Source of the DNA: JBOHWJ01 sp050736615
Lineage (GTDB): Bacteria; Desulfobacterota; Binatia; Binatales; Binataceae
Direction of reading: 5' to 3'
DNA length: 22,815 bases
NCBI GenBank assembly: GCA_050736615.1
Contig: JBOHWL010000250.1
Span: 1 to 22,815, forward strand
Shown here: in pieces, positions 8,018 to 15,642 of the stretch
How positions within the stretch are numbered: the stretch's first letter is position 1
Layout of the letters: every line of letters begins with the position of its first letter
Made by a program: the position numbers and the translations under genes
The notes under the pieces: model-generated
Databases searched by the model: none
The model's input: the letters and a program-made list of their open reading frames with translations, nothing else
What the model was told of the DNA's origin: nothing

Positions 8018-8035
8018 TCGCTGGTTTGCCAGCGA
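8018..8035. terminator. Hairpin between the Cys-rich gene and dapB
   Basis: TCGCTGG (8018-8024) and CCAGCGA (8029-8035) form a perfect 7-bp stem with a 4-nt loop. It lies downstream of the 84-residue Cys/His protein and upstream of dapB on the minus strand. No U-tract follows, so a terminator role is only a guess; it could also be a leader structure of dapB. Confidence 0.25.
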
Positions 8036-8096
8036 GTCGCGGCAATCCGCGCATCAATTCGCGTGGCGACCCGCTCGACGGGCAACCTCGAATCGC

Positions 8097-8351
8097 CTAG
8101 GCGGTTGCTCCCGTGCCGGGACTAGCCGGGCTGGCTGGCGCCTCGGATGACTTGCCATGTGCCGCTGTCCAGTGCTCCTGGCATAGGCTGCCGTGAACTC
8201 GGGGCTTATGGCATTTCTCCGCAGTGCAGATCTTGTAACGCGGCTTTGGCATTTCGCCGCGGCGCCACAGGCGGTAATGTTTGCGGCAATAACCTTTCGC
8301 AATCACCTCGTGATTGCACTCACTGGACTTACAGGTACTTGTACTTGCCAT
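8097..8351 (-). CDS. Small protein with two tandem Cys3-His putative zinc units
   Basis: An 84-residue protein built from two copies of one metal-binding pattern. Copy 1 is C7-x4-C12-x9-C22-x2-H25 and copy 2 is C42-x4-C47-x9-C57-x2-H60. Spacing is identical and the repeat period is exactly 35 residues. Both copies carry Gly just before the third Cys (GYC and GSLC), followed by x2-His and an aromatic residue (HY and HW). The linker is basic (RLWRRGEMPKPRYK), and the last 20 residues are Ser/Ala/Pro-rich. This looks like a nucleic-acid-binding zinc protein, though only the ligand pattern is seen and binding is inferred. I recall similar CRKHYRxWRRG proteins in environmental proteobacterial genomes but cannot name a family. 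It starts at ATG 8351; dapB follows 142 nt downstream. Confidence 0.75.
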   Translation of the reverse strand: MASTSTCKSSECNHEVIAKGYCRKHYRLWRRGEMPKPRYKICTAEKCHKPRVHGSLCQEHWTAAHGKSSEAPASPASPGTGATA

Positions 8352-8529
8352 ATTTTCACTGAGCGTAAATTGCTGAATTTACCGGCGGCGACGCATTTTT
8401 GGTAAGACCTTCGCCGGATTAATGTGCGTGAAGCATATTCTCCGTGAGCGGCGCCGGCAACTGGAGCGTGCGCCAAAAATCATTGGAGGGTTATTGCGAG
8501 AGCCGCTCGCCGTTGATGTGTCTGTCCGC

Positions 8530-8547
8530 CCGCCGAGCGCTCGGCGG
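8530..8547. repeat. 18-bp perfect palindrome
   Basis: CCGCCGAGCGCTCGGCGG is identical to its reverse complement. As RNA it could fold into a 7-bp stem with a GCGC loop; as DNA it could be a dimeric protein-binding site. No T-run follows. Confidence 0.5.
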
Positions 8548-8552
8548 TCCTT

Positions 8553-8580
8553 ATGAAATCAACCTCATGAAATCAACCTC
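8553..8580. repeat. 14-bp perfect tandem duplication
   Basis: ATGAAATCAACCTC occurs twice head to tail (8553-8566 and 8567-8580) with no mismatch, 5 bp after the palindrome. The most likely origin is replication slippage in non-coding DNA. Confidence 0.8.
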
Positions 8581-9171
8581 ACGGCTTTGAATCGGATAAT
8601 AAGTTCACAGGCTCGCAACGACGTTGTTTGCATCTAAATTACATTCCGCACGTGGAGCAATTCGCTTTTTTTCCGGTTGCCTCAAGTTGTGGCCAATGCG
8701 GATTATAGCAATTTATTGGAGATATAGCCTTATACACCGCTGGCGCGATTGCTGCATCAGCTGGGAAAATACGGGCGGCCCAAGGTGGTGGAGAAATCAA
8801 TCCGCTCCCCGCGGCTTGTCTGCTGCCTAACTCTGTTTTGGCCAGAGTCGGGCCGCCCGGCTTGTCTTTTCCATCGCGGCCTCAATCCCGGTGAACGTCA
8901 CCAGACAAATACGATCGAAAGTCATTGTGCTGATTCGGTAACGTGCAGGCCACGTCATCAGACTGACAGAACTCTTAGTGCGCGAGCCCACCGCTTTGCC
9001 GAAGGACTAGCAGTCGCGGTTGTCCGGGCTGTTGCGAGAATACATCCAAGCGCGCGCTGCCCCCAATATTGATGCGCACGCTATTAACGCGAGATTTTAG
9101 TCGGGCGCAAGTGCATATGGAAGGATAATCATGTGTTGAATTTTTTTTGAGCCGCCCTTCAATTTGAGCCT

Positions 9172-10158
9172 TCAGAATTCCGCTTTGAGTCCGCGGCTGA
9201 GCAACTCGGTTACCATCGCGTTTGCGGGCGCACCTTCGTAAAGCACGCGATAAACGGCGGTGACGATCGGCATTTCCACTCCGAACTGTTCGCCCATATG
9301 CTTGATGGCTCGGGCGTTGGCGACTCCTTCGGCCACCGGCGTGCCGGCTTGTTCCAAACGAAGCGGTTGGCCGGCGGCGAGCCGCAGTCCGAGCGTGCGA
9401 TTGCGGGACAGCTCACCGGTACAGGTGAGGATGAGGTCTCCGAGACCTGCCAATCCCGCCACGGTTTCGCGGCGGGCACCCGCCGCAACCGCCAGGCGCG
9501 TAATTTCGGCCAGCCCGCGGGAAATCAAGGCGGCGCGCGCACTCAATCCGAGTTCAAGGCCGTCGCTAATGCCGGCGGCTATCGCAATTACGTTTTTGAC
9601 CGCTCCGGCGATCTCGACGCCGAGTGTATCGCCACTGCGATAGATGCGCAGCGAGGGCGTTGCGAACAGACGCTGCAGCTCACCGGCGAGCGCCTCATCG
9701 TGCGCTCCGGCGACCAGCGCGGCCGGCTTGCCACGCGCGATTTCGGCGGCAAAACCTGGTCCCGCCAGTACTGCCACGCGCGCGCCCGGCTTCACTTCGA
9801 TCAGCATCCGGCTCATGGTGAGGAGCGTGTCCTGCTCGACGCCTTTGCTCACGCTCACCATGATTGAATTCGGTGGAATTGATTCCTTGAGCGGAGCGAC
9901 GGCGGCGCGGGCGAAACTTGACGGCACCGCCATTACGATCAGTTGCGCGTCTTCGAGCGCGGCGTCCCAACGGTCGGTCAGCTTGAGGTCGGGCGGCAGC
10001 GGCACGCCCGGAAGATAGGCGTGGTTCTCTCGCGTCCTGGCCAGCGTCGCCAAGTGGGCCGCACGGCGTGCGCATAAAGTGGTTGGAATACCGTTACGGA
10101 CGAGCGTAAGCGCCAGCGCCGTACCCCACGCACCGGCTCCGAGGACGACCGCTTTCAT
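9172..10158 (-). CDS. gpsA: Glycerol-3-phosphate dehydrogenase [NAD(P)+]
   Basis: A 328-residue cytosolic enzyme reducing dihydroxyacetone phosphate to sn-glycerol-3-phosphate, the backbone for phospholipid synthesis. The N-terminal dinucleotide motif is LGAGAWGTA at 6-14. AVPS at 77-80, SVSKGVE at 102-108, LAGPGFAAEIARGKP at 131-145, the catalytic Lys188 in EIAGAVKNV, and GLAGLGDLILTC at 235-246 are all hallmark GpsA segments. Length is normal. The gene lies 27 nt downstream of the DUF1054 gene on the same strand, which suggests co-transcription of a GFA-DUF1054-gpsA unit. No clear Shine-Dalgarno sequence is visible before the ATG at 10158, consistent with expression as a distal gene. Confidence 0.97.
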   Translation of the reverse strand: MKAVVLGAGAWGTALALTLVRNGIPTTLCARRAAHLATLARTRENHAYLPGVPLPPDLKLTDRWDAALEDAQLIVMAVPSSFARAAVAPLKESIPPNSIMVSVSKGVEQDTLLTMSRMLIEVKPGARVAVLAGPGFAAEIARGKPAALVAGAHDEALAGELQRLFATPSLRIYRSGDTLGVEIAGAVKNVIAIAAGISDGLELGLSARAALISRGLAEITRLAVAAGARRETVAGLAGLGDLILTCTGELSRNRTLGLRLAAGQPLRLEQAGTPVAEGVANARAIKHMGEQFGVEMPIVTAVYRVLYEGAPANAMVTELLSRGLKAEF

Positions 10159-10185
10159 TATCCGGGCGAGGCGCGCTCGCCGCGC

Positions 10186-10809
10186 TTAGGCTACGGCCCG
10201 CAGGATTCGATACAGTGGTGCGAGCTCGCGAAAGGCGTCGAGCAGTTCGTCACGATCGAGCTTCACGGATTCCCGCACAGGCCACCCGAAGCCTACGTCA
10301 ATGCCGCCGCTTTTCTTGTTGAGCGCGTCGCCCAATCCGTGGAAAAACTCTTTTTTCGCCGGCAACGGCTCGGGCAAGGTTTTGCAGTCCCAGCGGTCGT
10401 AGCGTGCGATGGGCGCACCGCTGAAGTCCTTGGCCAATTGCGCTGCGCGCGATTGCAACCCGCGCCCCATCTCAACCCGCTTGTCAGCCTCAGCTTTCAC
10501 TACCGCGCGCGCATGGAGCCCCGCGCCGGAAATGCACAGTGCGAGATAACCGTAGCGTTTATATCCCTGCGGCGAGGGGCCGAACGCCGCCCAGGTTTCA
10601 GGTGGCGGATTGACGGTGCGGCGCGCATGTTTGGCCACATGCGCAAAAAATTCCAGATGGAGCTTGCGCGCGAGCACAGGTGCGAGTTCCTCACCCAGGC
10701 GTATAAGTTTGGGTCTAACATGCGCGTAAATTTGCTGCATGCGTTCGTTGAAGCCCTCGACCGCGAAAACCTCGAAATCCATCGGGGTGAAGCCTAAACT
10801 CGTCACCAC
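10186..10809 (-). CDS. DUF1054 (YktB-like) protein
   Basis: A 207-residue protein matching what I recall of Bacillus YktB (DUF1054): MDFEVFAVEGFNERM near the N terminus, then IRPKLxxLGEELAP-like residues, and the highly characteristic AKHARRTVNPPPETW segment followed by GYKRYGYLAL. The C-terminal half contains YDRWDCKTLPEP and FGWPV. The biochemical role of the family is unknown to me. The start at GTG 10809 is chosen because AAGGTGA lies just upstream and because it gives the family's usual short lead before DFEVF; an in-frame ATG at 10782 has no such site. It lies 37 nt after the GFA-family gene and 27 nt before gpsA. The family is best known from Firmicutes, so its presence beside a Gram-negative gene set is notable. 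Confidence 0.88.
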   Translation of the reverse strand: MVTSLGFTPMDFEVFAVEGFNERMQQIYAHVRPKLIRLGEELAPVLARKLHLEFFAHVAKHARRTVNPPPETWAAFGPSPQGYKRYGYLALCISGAGLHARAVVKAEADKRVEMGRGLQSRAAQLAKDFSGAPIARYDRWDCKTLPEPLPAKKEFFHGLGDALNKKSGGIDVGFGWPVRESVKLDRDELLDAFRELAPLYRILRAVA

Positions 10810-10846
10810 AATTCACCTTGATGGGCGAAGCGCCCAAAGCCGCAGT

Positions 10847-11260
10847 TTACCGCCTCTTTATGTTGTTCTCGCCGTGACGGAAGGCCGCGATTGACTCTTC
10901 CCAGTTGCGTCCGTCGAACTGCTCCACCTTTAATGAGGCAGGCTCAAGACCGTCGACGCAGCGCAGATTGACGTCAATCTGGTCCGGATTGGAACGGGCG
11001 ATATAGAACGATGCCACGCCGCATCTGGGACAGAAATAGTGTTTGGCCGCGTGCGTGTTGAAAGTATAGGTGGCGAGGTCTTCCCAGGCGGTCAGCAGAT
11101 GGAAGCGCGCGCGCGGGATGATCCAATGGAGGTACGCTTTCTTGCGGCAAATCGAACAGTTGCACTGCGAGACGCGGCCGTCGATCGGACCGTCAAGTTC
11201 ATAGGCGACGTGTCCACAATGACATCCGCCGCAATACACCTTAGGACCATCGTCCGCCAT
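10847..11260 (-). CDS. GFA-family (DUF636, CENP-V-like) zinc protein
   Basis: A 137-residue protein of the glutathione-dependent formaldehyde-activating enzyme (GFA)/CENP-V fold. Metal-ligand motifs appear in family order: GGCHCG at 11-16, CNCSICRKK at 33-41 and HYFCPRCGV near 74-82. The family binds two zinc ions; the founding member Gfa catalyses S-hydroxymethylglutathione formation, although many homologues have no shown activity. It is probably cytosolic. It is the first gene of a closely spaced minus-strand group with the DUF1054 gene and gpsA and is divergent from the acyl-CoA dehydrogenase gene 111 nt away. No specific substrate can be assigned. Confidence 0.92.
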   Translation of the reverse strand: MADDGPKVYCGGCHCGHVAYELDGPIDGRVSQCNCSICRKKAYLHWIIPRARFHLLTAWEDLATYTFNTHAAKHYFCPRCGVASFYIARSNPDQIDVNLRCVDGLEPASLKVEQFDGRNWEESIAAFRHGENNIKRR

Positions 11261-11371
11261 GTTTCTGAATGTCGCCTATATGGAACCGTCCGGCAAGCAG
11301 TCGAGCTATCAAACCCGTCGTAATTTGCGGTAAAAAGGAAATCGCTGATCAACAGTTTCGCGGGATGGACC

Positions 11372-12565
11372 ATGGATCTGAGTGACACCCATCAAGAGGC
11401 GGCTTTTCGTGAGAAGGCGCGTCAATGGCTCGAGCAAAACGCGCCCATAGGCATCGTCGACCGCGGCTTTGCGCTGCCCATCGACCCGGAATCGGTGCGG
11501 GTGCTGACCGACTGGCAGCGGCGGCTGTATGAGGCGGGTTATCTCGGGCTATCGTGGCCGGTCGAATATGGCGGGCAGGGCAAAACGATCGTTGAAAGCG
11601 CCATTTTCAATGAGGAAATGGCGCGCGTGCGCGCGCCCGCGCCGCTCAATGAATTAGGCCTTTCGATGGGTGCCCCGACCATTCTGGAACATGGCACCGA
11701 AGAGCAAAAACGCCGCTACATCCGCAAGATCCTGACCTGCGAGGAAATCTGGTGTCAGGGTTTTTCCGAACCCGCTTCGGGCTCCGACCTCGCCGCGCTC
11801 GAAACGCGCGCGACCCTCGCGGGCGACGAGTTCGTGGTCAACGGACAGAAGGTATGGACCTCGCTTGGCCATCTCGCCCATTGGTGCATGCTGCTGGTGC
11901 GCACCGATGCGCAAGCGCCCAAACATAAGGGGATTTCATACCTGCTGGTCGACATGCGCAGTCCGGGCGTCTCCGTGCAGCCGCTCAAGCAGCTTACCGG
12001 CGAAGCCGAGTTCAATCAGATGTTTTTCGACGATGTGCATGTGCCGCGTGAGAATCTGCTGGGCCCGCTCAACGGTGGATGGGGTGTGGCGCTGACCACC
12101 TTGATGAACGAGCGGGCGACGCTCTCGCTGGCCACGGTGATGCGCTTTCGCAATACCTTCGAGGACCTAGCGGAATTGGCGCGCGCCGCGATGCGTGATG
12201 GCACCGCGACGATGGACGCGCGCATGATCCGCGACCAAATGGCGCAATTCTACATCGCCGTCGAGTCGATGAAGTATCTTGCGTACCGTAATTTCTCGCG
12301 ACTCAAACGCGGGGGTACGCCGGGGCCGGAGGGTTCGATCTCGAAGGTGTTGTGGAGCGAACTCAACCAGCGCATGAATGACTTCGCACTGGCGCTGCAG
12401 GGTCCGCGCGCCTCGCTCTATCAAGACTCACCATACGTGTGTGACGGCGGGCGCTGGCAGTACGGCATGCTGCGTTCGCGCGGCAACACCATCGAGGAAG
12501 GAACTTCGGAAATCCAGCGCGGCATCATAGCCGAACGTTTGTTGGGATTGCCGAAAGGCTCCTGA
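11372..12565 (+). CDS. Acyl-CoA dehydrogenase
   Basis: A 397-residue flavoprotein of the acyl-CoA dehydrogenase family, catalysing alpha,beta-dehydrogenation of a CoA thioester. Signature parts are WCQGFSEPASGSDLAAL at 127-143, NGQKVWTSLGHLA at 157-169, and the C-terminal GNTIEEGTSEIQRGIIAERL at 371-390. The residues RGNTIEEGTSEIQ resemble FadE branches used on long-chain, branched or steroid acyl-CoAs rather than short-chain butyryl-CoA dehydrogenase, whose catalytic Glu lies elsewhere; substrate is therefore open. The length is normal. It is a single gene on its strand, with no electron-transfer flavoprotein or thiolase nearby. The APH-like kinase and LLM enzyme in the window often occur with such enzymes, but they are 7 kb away. 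Confidence 0.94.
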   Translation: MDLSDTHQEAAFREKARQWLEQNAPIGIVDRGFALPIDPESVRVLTDWQRRLYEAGYLGLSWPVEYGGQGKTIVESAIFNEEMARVRAPAPLNELGLSMGAPTILEHGTEEQKRRYIRKILTCEEIWCQGFSEPASGSDLAALETRATLAGDEFVVNGQKVWTSLGHLAHWCMLLVRTDAQAPKHKGISYLLVDMRSPGVSVQPLKQLTGEAEFNQMFFDDVHVPRENLLGPLNGGWGVALTTLMNERATLSLATVMRFRNTFEDLAELARAAMRDGTATMDARMIRDQMAQFYIAVESMKYLAYRNFSRLKRGGTPGPEGSISKVLWSELNQRMNDFALALQGPRASLYQDSPYVCDGGRWQYGMLRSRGNTIEEGTSEIQRGIIAERLLGLPKGS

Positions 12566-12711
12566 GCGCGCGCCGGTGTGTGATCGCGAATCGCCTCCCG
12601 TGGCGCCGTTCGCTCCGCGCCACTGATGAATCGCCAGGTCATCCCGGCTCGTCAAAGAAGCGCGGCTGAGCCACTCGTATTGACGAAGTCCGCGCGCGGC
12701 CTCTGTCATGT

Positions 12712-12749
12712 CTAATGGAGTCCGCCATTAGCGAAGCCGAAGGCTTCGC
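12712..12749. terminator. Two consecutive perfect stem-loops (candidate bidirectional terminator)
   Basis: CTAATGG (12712-12718) pairs with CCATTAG (12725-12731) around a 6-nt loop. Directly after it GCGAAGCC (12731-12738) pairs with GGCTTCGC (12742-12749) around a 3-nt loop. Both stems are perfect. They lie between two convergent genes, which fits a termination role, but neither is followed by a clear T-tract, so they may instead be part of a REP-like repeat. Confidence 0.4.
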
Positions 12750-12831
12750 GAGCTGCGTTCAGGAATGCGAGTCCGCGAGTCGCGTTCAGGACAACGAGTC
12801 TGCGAGGTGCATTTCAGGAAGTGAGGAATCC
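12748..12831. repeat. Three degenerate tandem copies of a 27-bp unit
   Basis: Copies at 12748-12774, 12775-12801 and 12802-12831 each begin GCGAG, contain TTCAGGA after about 10 bp, and end in a GAGTC/GAATC-like sequence. Copies 1 and 2 are both exactly 27 bp and differ at a few positions; copy 3 has a 3-bp length difference and more changes. Confidence 0.7.
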
Positions 12832-12962
12832 CGGAAAAATCCCTGAAAAGGCGGAACGATCCGGGATGTCTCACGGTGCTCGGAATGACAGGCAAGTCTT
12901 GTGCGGAGCTTCCCTCGCGGACTCGTTGGCGCGGCACCTGCGGCGCCCCGCCCAGCGCCTCG

Positions 12963-14084
12963 CTAACCCCAGACTTCGCGCGCAACCTCGACCACGCGCC
13001 GCAGCTTGGCCATTTCTTGTTCCAGCGTCAGCCGATTGCCCGGCGCGGTGCTGGCAAAACCGCACTGCGGGCTCAACGACAGTCGGTCAAGATCGATGAA
13101 TTTGGCCGCCTCGTCGATCCGGCGTTTGAGCGCACCCTTGGATTCGAGTTCGCCTATTTTGCTTGAAACGAGGCCCAGGACGGCGGTCTTGTTCTTCGGC
13201 AGGAACTTAAGCGGCTCGAAGCTTCCAGCGCGCACGGTATCGTATTCGAGGAAATACGAATCCACGTTGATCTTGTTGAACAGCGTCTCCGCCACCGGCT
13301 CGTAGCCGCCCTCGCTGATCCAACCGCTCTGGTTATTGCCGCGGCACAGATGCATTCCAATGTGCATTGATGCCGGATGGCCCTCCAGGGCGCGATTGAT
13401 CAGATGAGGAAAAAACTCTTTGATGAGGCGGTCAGGATCGTCGCCGCGTCCACGCATTTGCGCCCGCATCTGGCCGCTGCACAACAACGCGAGTGGAACC
13501 TCATCAACCTGCACATAGCGGCATCCGGCCGCGCCCAATGCCTCCAACTCGTTCTGGTAGGCCTCGACGATGTCTTCGGTCATCTGATCCAGGTCCGGGT
13601 AGGCTTCCCGGCTGACGTTGCCGCGTCCGGCCGCGAAATGCATGGTGACGGGCGTCGGGATGGTCACTTTGGGTGTATGTGAAGTCAGTGCGCGCACAAA
13701 TTTAAAGTCTTCGACATGAATCGGCGCGCGCCATTTCATACGTCCCGTGACTTTGACGAGCGGCACCGAAATCTTGCGGCCCGCGTCGTCAACAAAGAAC
13801 ATCTGTTCGACTTCTTCGTAGACCGTGACGCCGCCGAGCCCGCGGCAATAAAAATCGGTGTAGAACACGTCCCGGCGGAATTCGCCGTCGGTGATCGATT
13901 GCAGTCCCACGTCCTCCTGCAGTGTGACGACTTTGCGAATCGCCTCGTTCTGGACGTTGCGCAGCTCCGTCATCGGAATTATACCCGCCCCGTAATCACT
14001 CCGGGCCTTCATCAGTTCGGGCGGACGCAACAAACTGCCGATATGCTCGGCGCGAAAGGGCGGATTGTGCGGTGCGGATGACAT
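12963..14084 (-). CDS. Cobalamin-independent methionine synthase-like protein (MetE C-terminal/YxjG type)
   Basis: A 373-residue single-domain homologue of the catalytic half of MetE, close in length and motif to Bacillus YxjG/YxjH. It starts FRAEHIGSLLRP (10-21), as that family does. The zinc-binding set is recognisable: H245 and C247 in GMHLCRGN, E280 in FLEYD, and C341 in SPQCGF. VQVDEVPLAL at 191-200 is the substrate-side Asp motif. It probably transfers a methyl group to homocysteine or a related thiol; the folate-binding N-terminal half of full MetE is absent, so the methyl donor is uncertain. A GGGAGG Shine-Dalgarno precedes ATG 14084 by 6 nt. The Gfo/Idh/MocA gene ends 21 nt upstream, so the two probably form an operon. 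Confidence 0.91.
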   Translation of the reverse strand: MSSAPHNPPFRAEHIGSLLRPPELMKARSDYGAGIIPMTELRNVQNEAIRKVVTLQEDVGLQSITDGEFRRDVFYTDFYCRGLGGVTVYEEVEQMFFVDDAGRKISVPLVKVTGRMKWRAPIHVEDFKFVRALTSHTPKVTIPTPVTMHFAAGRGNVSREAYPDLDQMTEDIVEAYQNELEALGAAGCRYVQVDEVPLALLCSGQMRAQMRGRGDDPDRLIKEFFPHLINRALEGHPASMHIGMHLCRGNNQSGWISEGGYEPVAETLFNKINVDSYFLEYDTVRAGSFEPLKFLPKNKTAVLGLVSSKIGELESKGALKRRIDEAAKFIDLDRLSLSPQCGFASTAPGNRLTLEQEMAKLRRVVEVAREVWG

Positions 14085-14105
14085 AAAATGCCTCCCGATG
14101 CGCGG

Positions 14106-15128
14106 TCAGTGCGATTCCAAGGTGCCGCGCGGTGCCAACCCGGCCGCGCGGTAAACTTCGTCAATCAAACCCATATTGATGACCGCCTCAGCGCCATCTA
14201 TACGGAGTGATTTGGCCCCGCGCAACGCTTGCACAAAGGCGCGCAATTGATAGGCGTAACTGGTCTCGCCCGCGACCGTTTCCCGTCGCTCACCCGCTCT
14301 CGTGGTGACCGTCAGAACGTTGCCGATATGCGGCGCGACCGGGTTAATCACTTCGAGAGCACCGTCCTCGCCGCGTACGAGCAAGCGCGCGCCAGGCCTC
14401 GCGTCCGCTTCCATCGAGCAATCCATGCGAGCGGCCGCGCCATTCGCGAATTCAAAGCGCGCGCGCATCGCGATATCGAGTCCCGGCGCAAACAGCGTCA
14501 CGCTGGCGTCCACCACTCGCGGTTCCGCACCCGCGAAATACCGGATCATGTGCAACGCATAGCAGCCGAGGTCCATGGTCGCACCGCCCGCCAGGCTCAA
14601 TTCATAGCGGATGTTGGGCGGCGGAATTGGCACCGAAAACGATGCCTCGAAATTGCACGGCAGCCCGATTACGCCCGCCGCCAGCAACTCCGCCACGCGA
14701 TCCGCCAGCGGGTGATAACAGTAGTGGAACGCCTCGGCCACGATCATCCCATGCGCGTGCGCGACGGCCGCCATCAGTCGCGCTTCGTTCTGGTTCGAGG
14801 CGAATGGTTTCTCGCATAGCACATGTTTGCCCGCTTGCAGGGCGGCGATCGTCCATTCGCAGTGGAGTGAATTAGGCAGCGCTATGTAAACCGCATCGAT
14901 CGCGGGATCGGCGAGCAACTCCGCGTAACTCCCCATCGCCTTTGGAATGCGGTAGGCCGCGGCGAATGCACGTGCGCGTGACAGTTCCCGCGCTGCGACC
15001 GCATGCACTTCCACGCCCCCCAACCCGCGCGCTGGCGCGATCAGGGCTTTGGGAGCGATGCGCGCGGCTCCGAGCACGCCTAAACGCACCGTCTGGCCCG
15101 GGGAAATGAGCGCTGTGTCCCGCGACAC
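14106..15128 (-). CDS. Gfo/Idh/MocA-family oxidoreductase
   Basis: A 340-residue NAD(P)-dependent dehydrogenase. The Rossmann motif is RLGVLGAARIAPKAL at 15-29, followed by AVYIALPNSLH (79-89) and the family's EKP motif at 106-108 (LCEKPFA). The second domain carries AEAFHYCYHPLADRV, a His/Tyr-rich segment also seen in the dimeric dihydrodiol dehydrogenase branch, and GGATMDLGCYALHMIRYF. The enzyme oxidises or reduces a sugar-like or cyclic diol substrate in the cytosol; the exact one cannot be read out. The start is GTG 15128 without a strong ribosome binding site. It is followed 21 nt later by the methionine synthase-like gene on the same strand. Confidence 0.92.
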   Translation of the reverse strand: MSRDTALISPGQTVRLGVLGAARIAPKALIAPARGLGGVEVHAVAARELSRARAFAAAYRIPKAMGSYAELLADPAIDAVYIALPNSLHCEWTIAALQAGKHVLCEKPFASNQNEARLMAAVAHAHGMIVAEAFHYCYHPLADRVAELLAAGVIGLPCNFEASFSVPIPPPNIRYELSLAGGATMDLGCYALHMIRYFAGAEPRVVDASVTLFAPGLDIAMRARFEFANGAAARMDCSMEADARPGARLLVRGEDGALEVINPVAPHIGNVLTVTTRAGERRETVAGETSYAYQLRAFVQALRGAKSLRIDGAEAVINMGLIDEVYRAAGLAPRGTLESH

Positions 15129-15219
15129 CTTCAGATAGACTACTCCGTTCGCATCACGGTCGTGACGCCGAACGAAGCGGTTTCATCGGCCGCGCGCAAG
15201 CCGCGGCACGCACTCGGAT

Positions 15220-15471
15220 TCAGTGCAGGATTTCCTGCGTCGGGCTGCGCGAAATTCGTCCGAGTATCGCCATCGCAATGATGCTGGTGGGCCACATGCC
15301 GACAAACAGCGCGAGCTCACGCCTTTTGGAGATGAACAAGCCGAGCGACGCCGCCATCGCACCACCAGCCATAATGTAGTAGGGCATGAGTTTGGTGTCA
15401 GTGAAAGCGGTTTTGGCATGTTCACCCAATTCGCGAACGCTCTGAGAGACTGCTTCCGTGGCTGAAGCCAT
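15220..15471 (-). CDS. Small two-helix membrane protein
   Basis: An 83-residue protein. The N-terminal 25 residues are polar and helical (MASATEAVSQSVRELGEHAK), then two hydrophobic segments follow at about 31-48 (YYIMAGGAMAASLGLFIS) and 53-71 (LALFVGMWPTSIIAMAILG), joined by the basic turn KRRE. This predicts a helical hairpin in the inner membrane. The start at 15471 is chosen over the in-frame ATG at 15552 because GGAG lies exactly 7 nt upstream of it, and the upstream 27 residues show no such signal. I do not recognise a named family, though the GGAxxxSLxLF...FVGxWPP-like pattern recalls small uncharacterised bacterial membrane proteins. It lies between the hybrid kinase (ends 172 nt upstream) and the Gfo/Idh gene. 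Confidence 0.7.
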   Translation of the reverse strand: MASATEAVSQSVRELGEHAKTAFTDTKLMPYYIMAGGAMAASLGLFISKRRELALFVGMWPTSIIAMAILGRISRSPTQEILH

Positions 15472-15642
15472 GTATTTACTCCATTCGAAGGGTTGGCAGA
15501 CGAGGAAACCGACTAGGAAATTCTTTGCCGTCGCGATCGATGAGTCAATCATCCCACGATGCGAACCCGCACTTCAAACGGCGAAATGAAATCGGATCGA
15601 GACGAGCTATGGGCCAAGCGGTGCTCCAGCCAGCTCCATGAA

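Larger units (their letters stand above)
8352..9171. other. Gene-poor region with repeat and palindrome
   Basis: About 820 bp in which I find no supported gene. Open frames such as 8624-8830 and 8749-9072 lack ribosome binding sites and recognisable domains. The stretch holds an 18-bp perfect palindrome (8530-8547), a 14-bp direct tandem duplication (8553-8580), and a run of eight T at about 9141-9148 near the 3' end of gpsA. Composition is mixed, with AT-rich islands at 8580-8720 and 9090-9170. Confidence 0.5.
12566..12962. other. Convergent intergenic region holding a repeat element
   Basis: This 397-bp space lies between the 3' ends of the acyl-CoA dehydrogenase (+) and methionine synthase-like (-) genes. 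It contains no supported gene. Most of it is a structured intergenic element: two perfect stem-loops at 12712-12749, a three-copy degenerate 27-bp repeat at 12748-12831, and an 8-bp inverted repeat at 12828-12867. Read on the minus strand the right part contains TGTCATTCCGAGC, a string I recognise from intergenic repeats in many environmental genomes. Confidence 0.65.

Noticed and set aside
8749..9072. 107-codon open frame in the second gene-poor stretch
   Set aside because: No start signal and the composition shifts midway; looks random, although LLHQLGKYGRPKVVEKSIR briefly looks protein-like.
9135..9172. Run of eight T near the gpsA 3' end, considered as an intrinsic terminator
   Set aside because: The T-run is on the plus strand whereas gpsA is transcribed on the minus strand, and no stable hairpin adjoins it in either direction.
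12748..12831. Tandem repeat considered as a CRISPR array
   Set aside because: The units are contiguous and degenerate with no unique spacers of regular length, and no cas gene is present.
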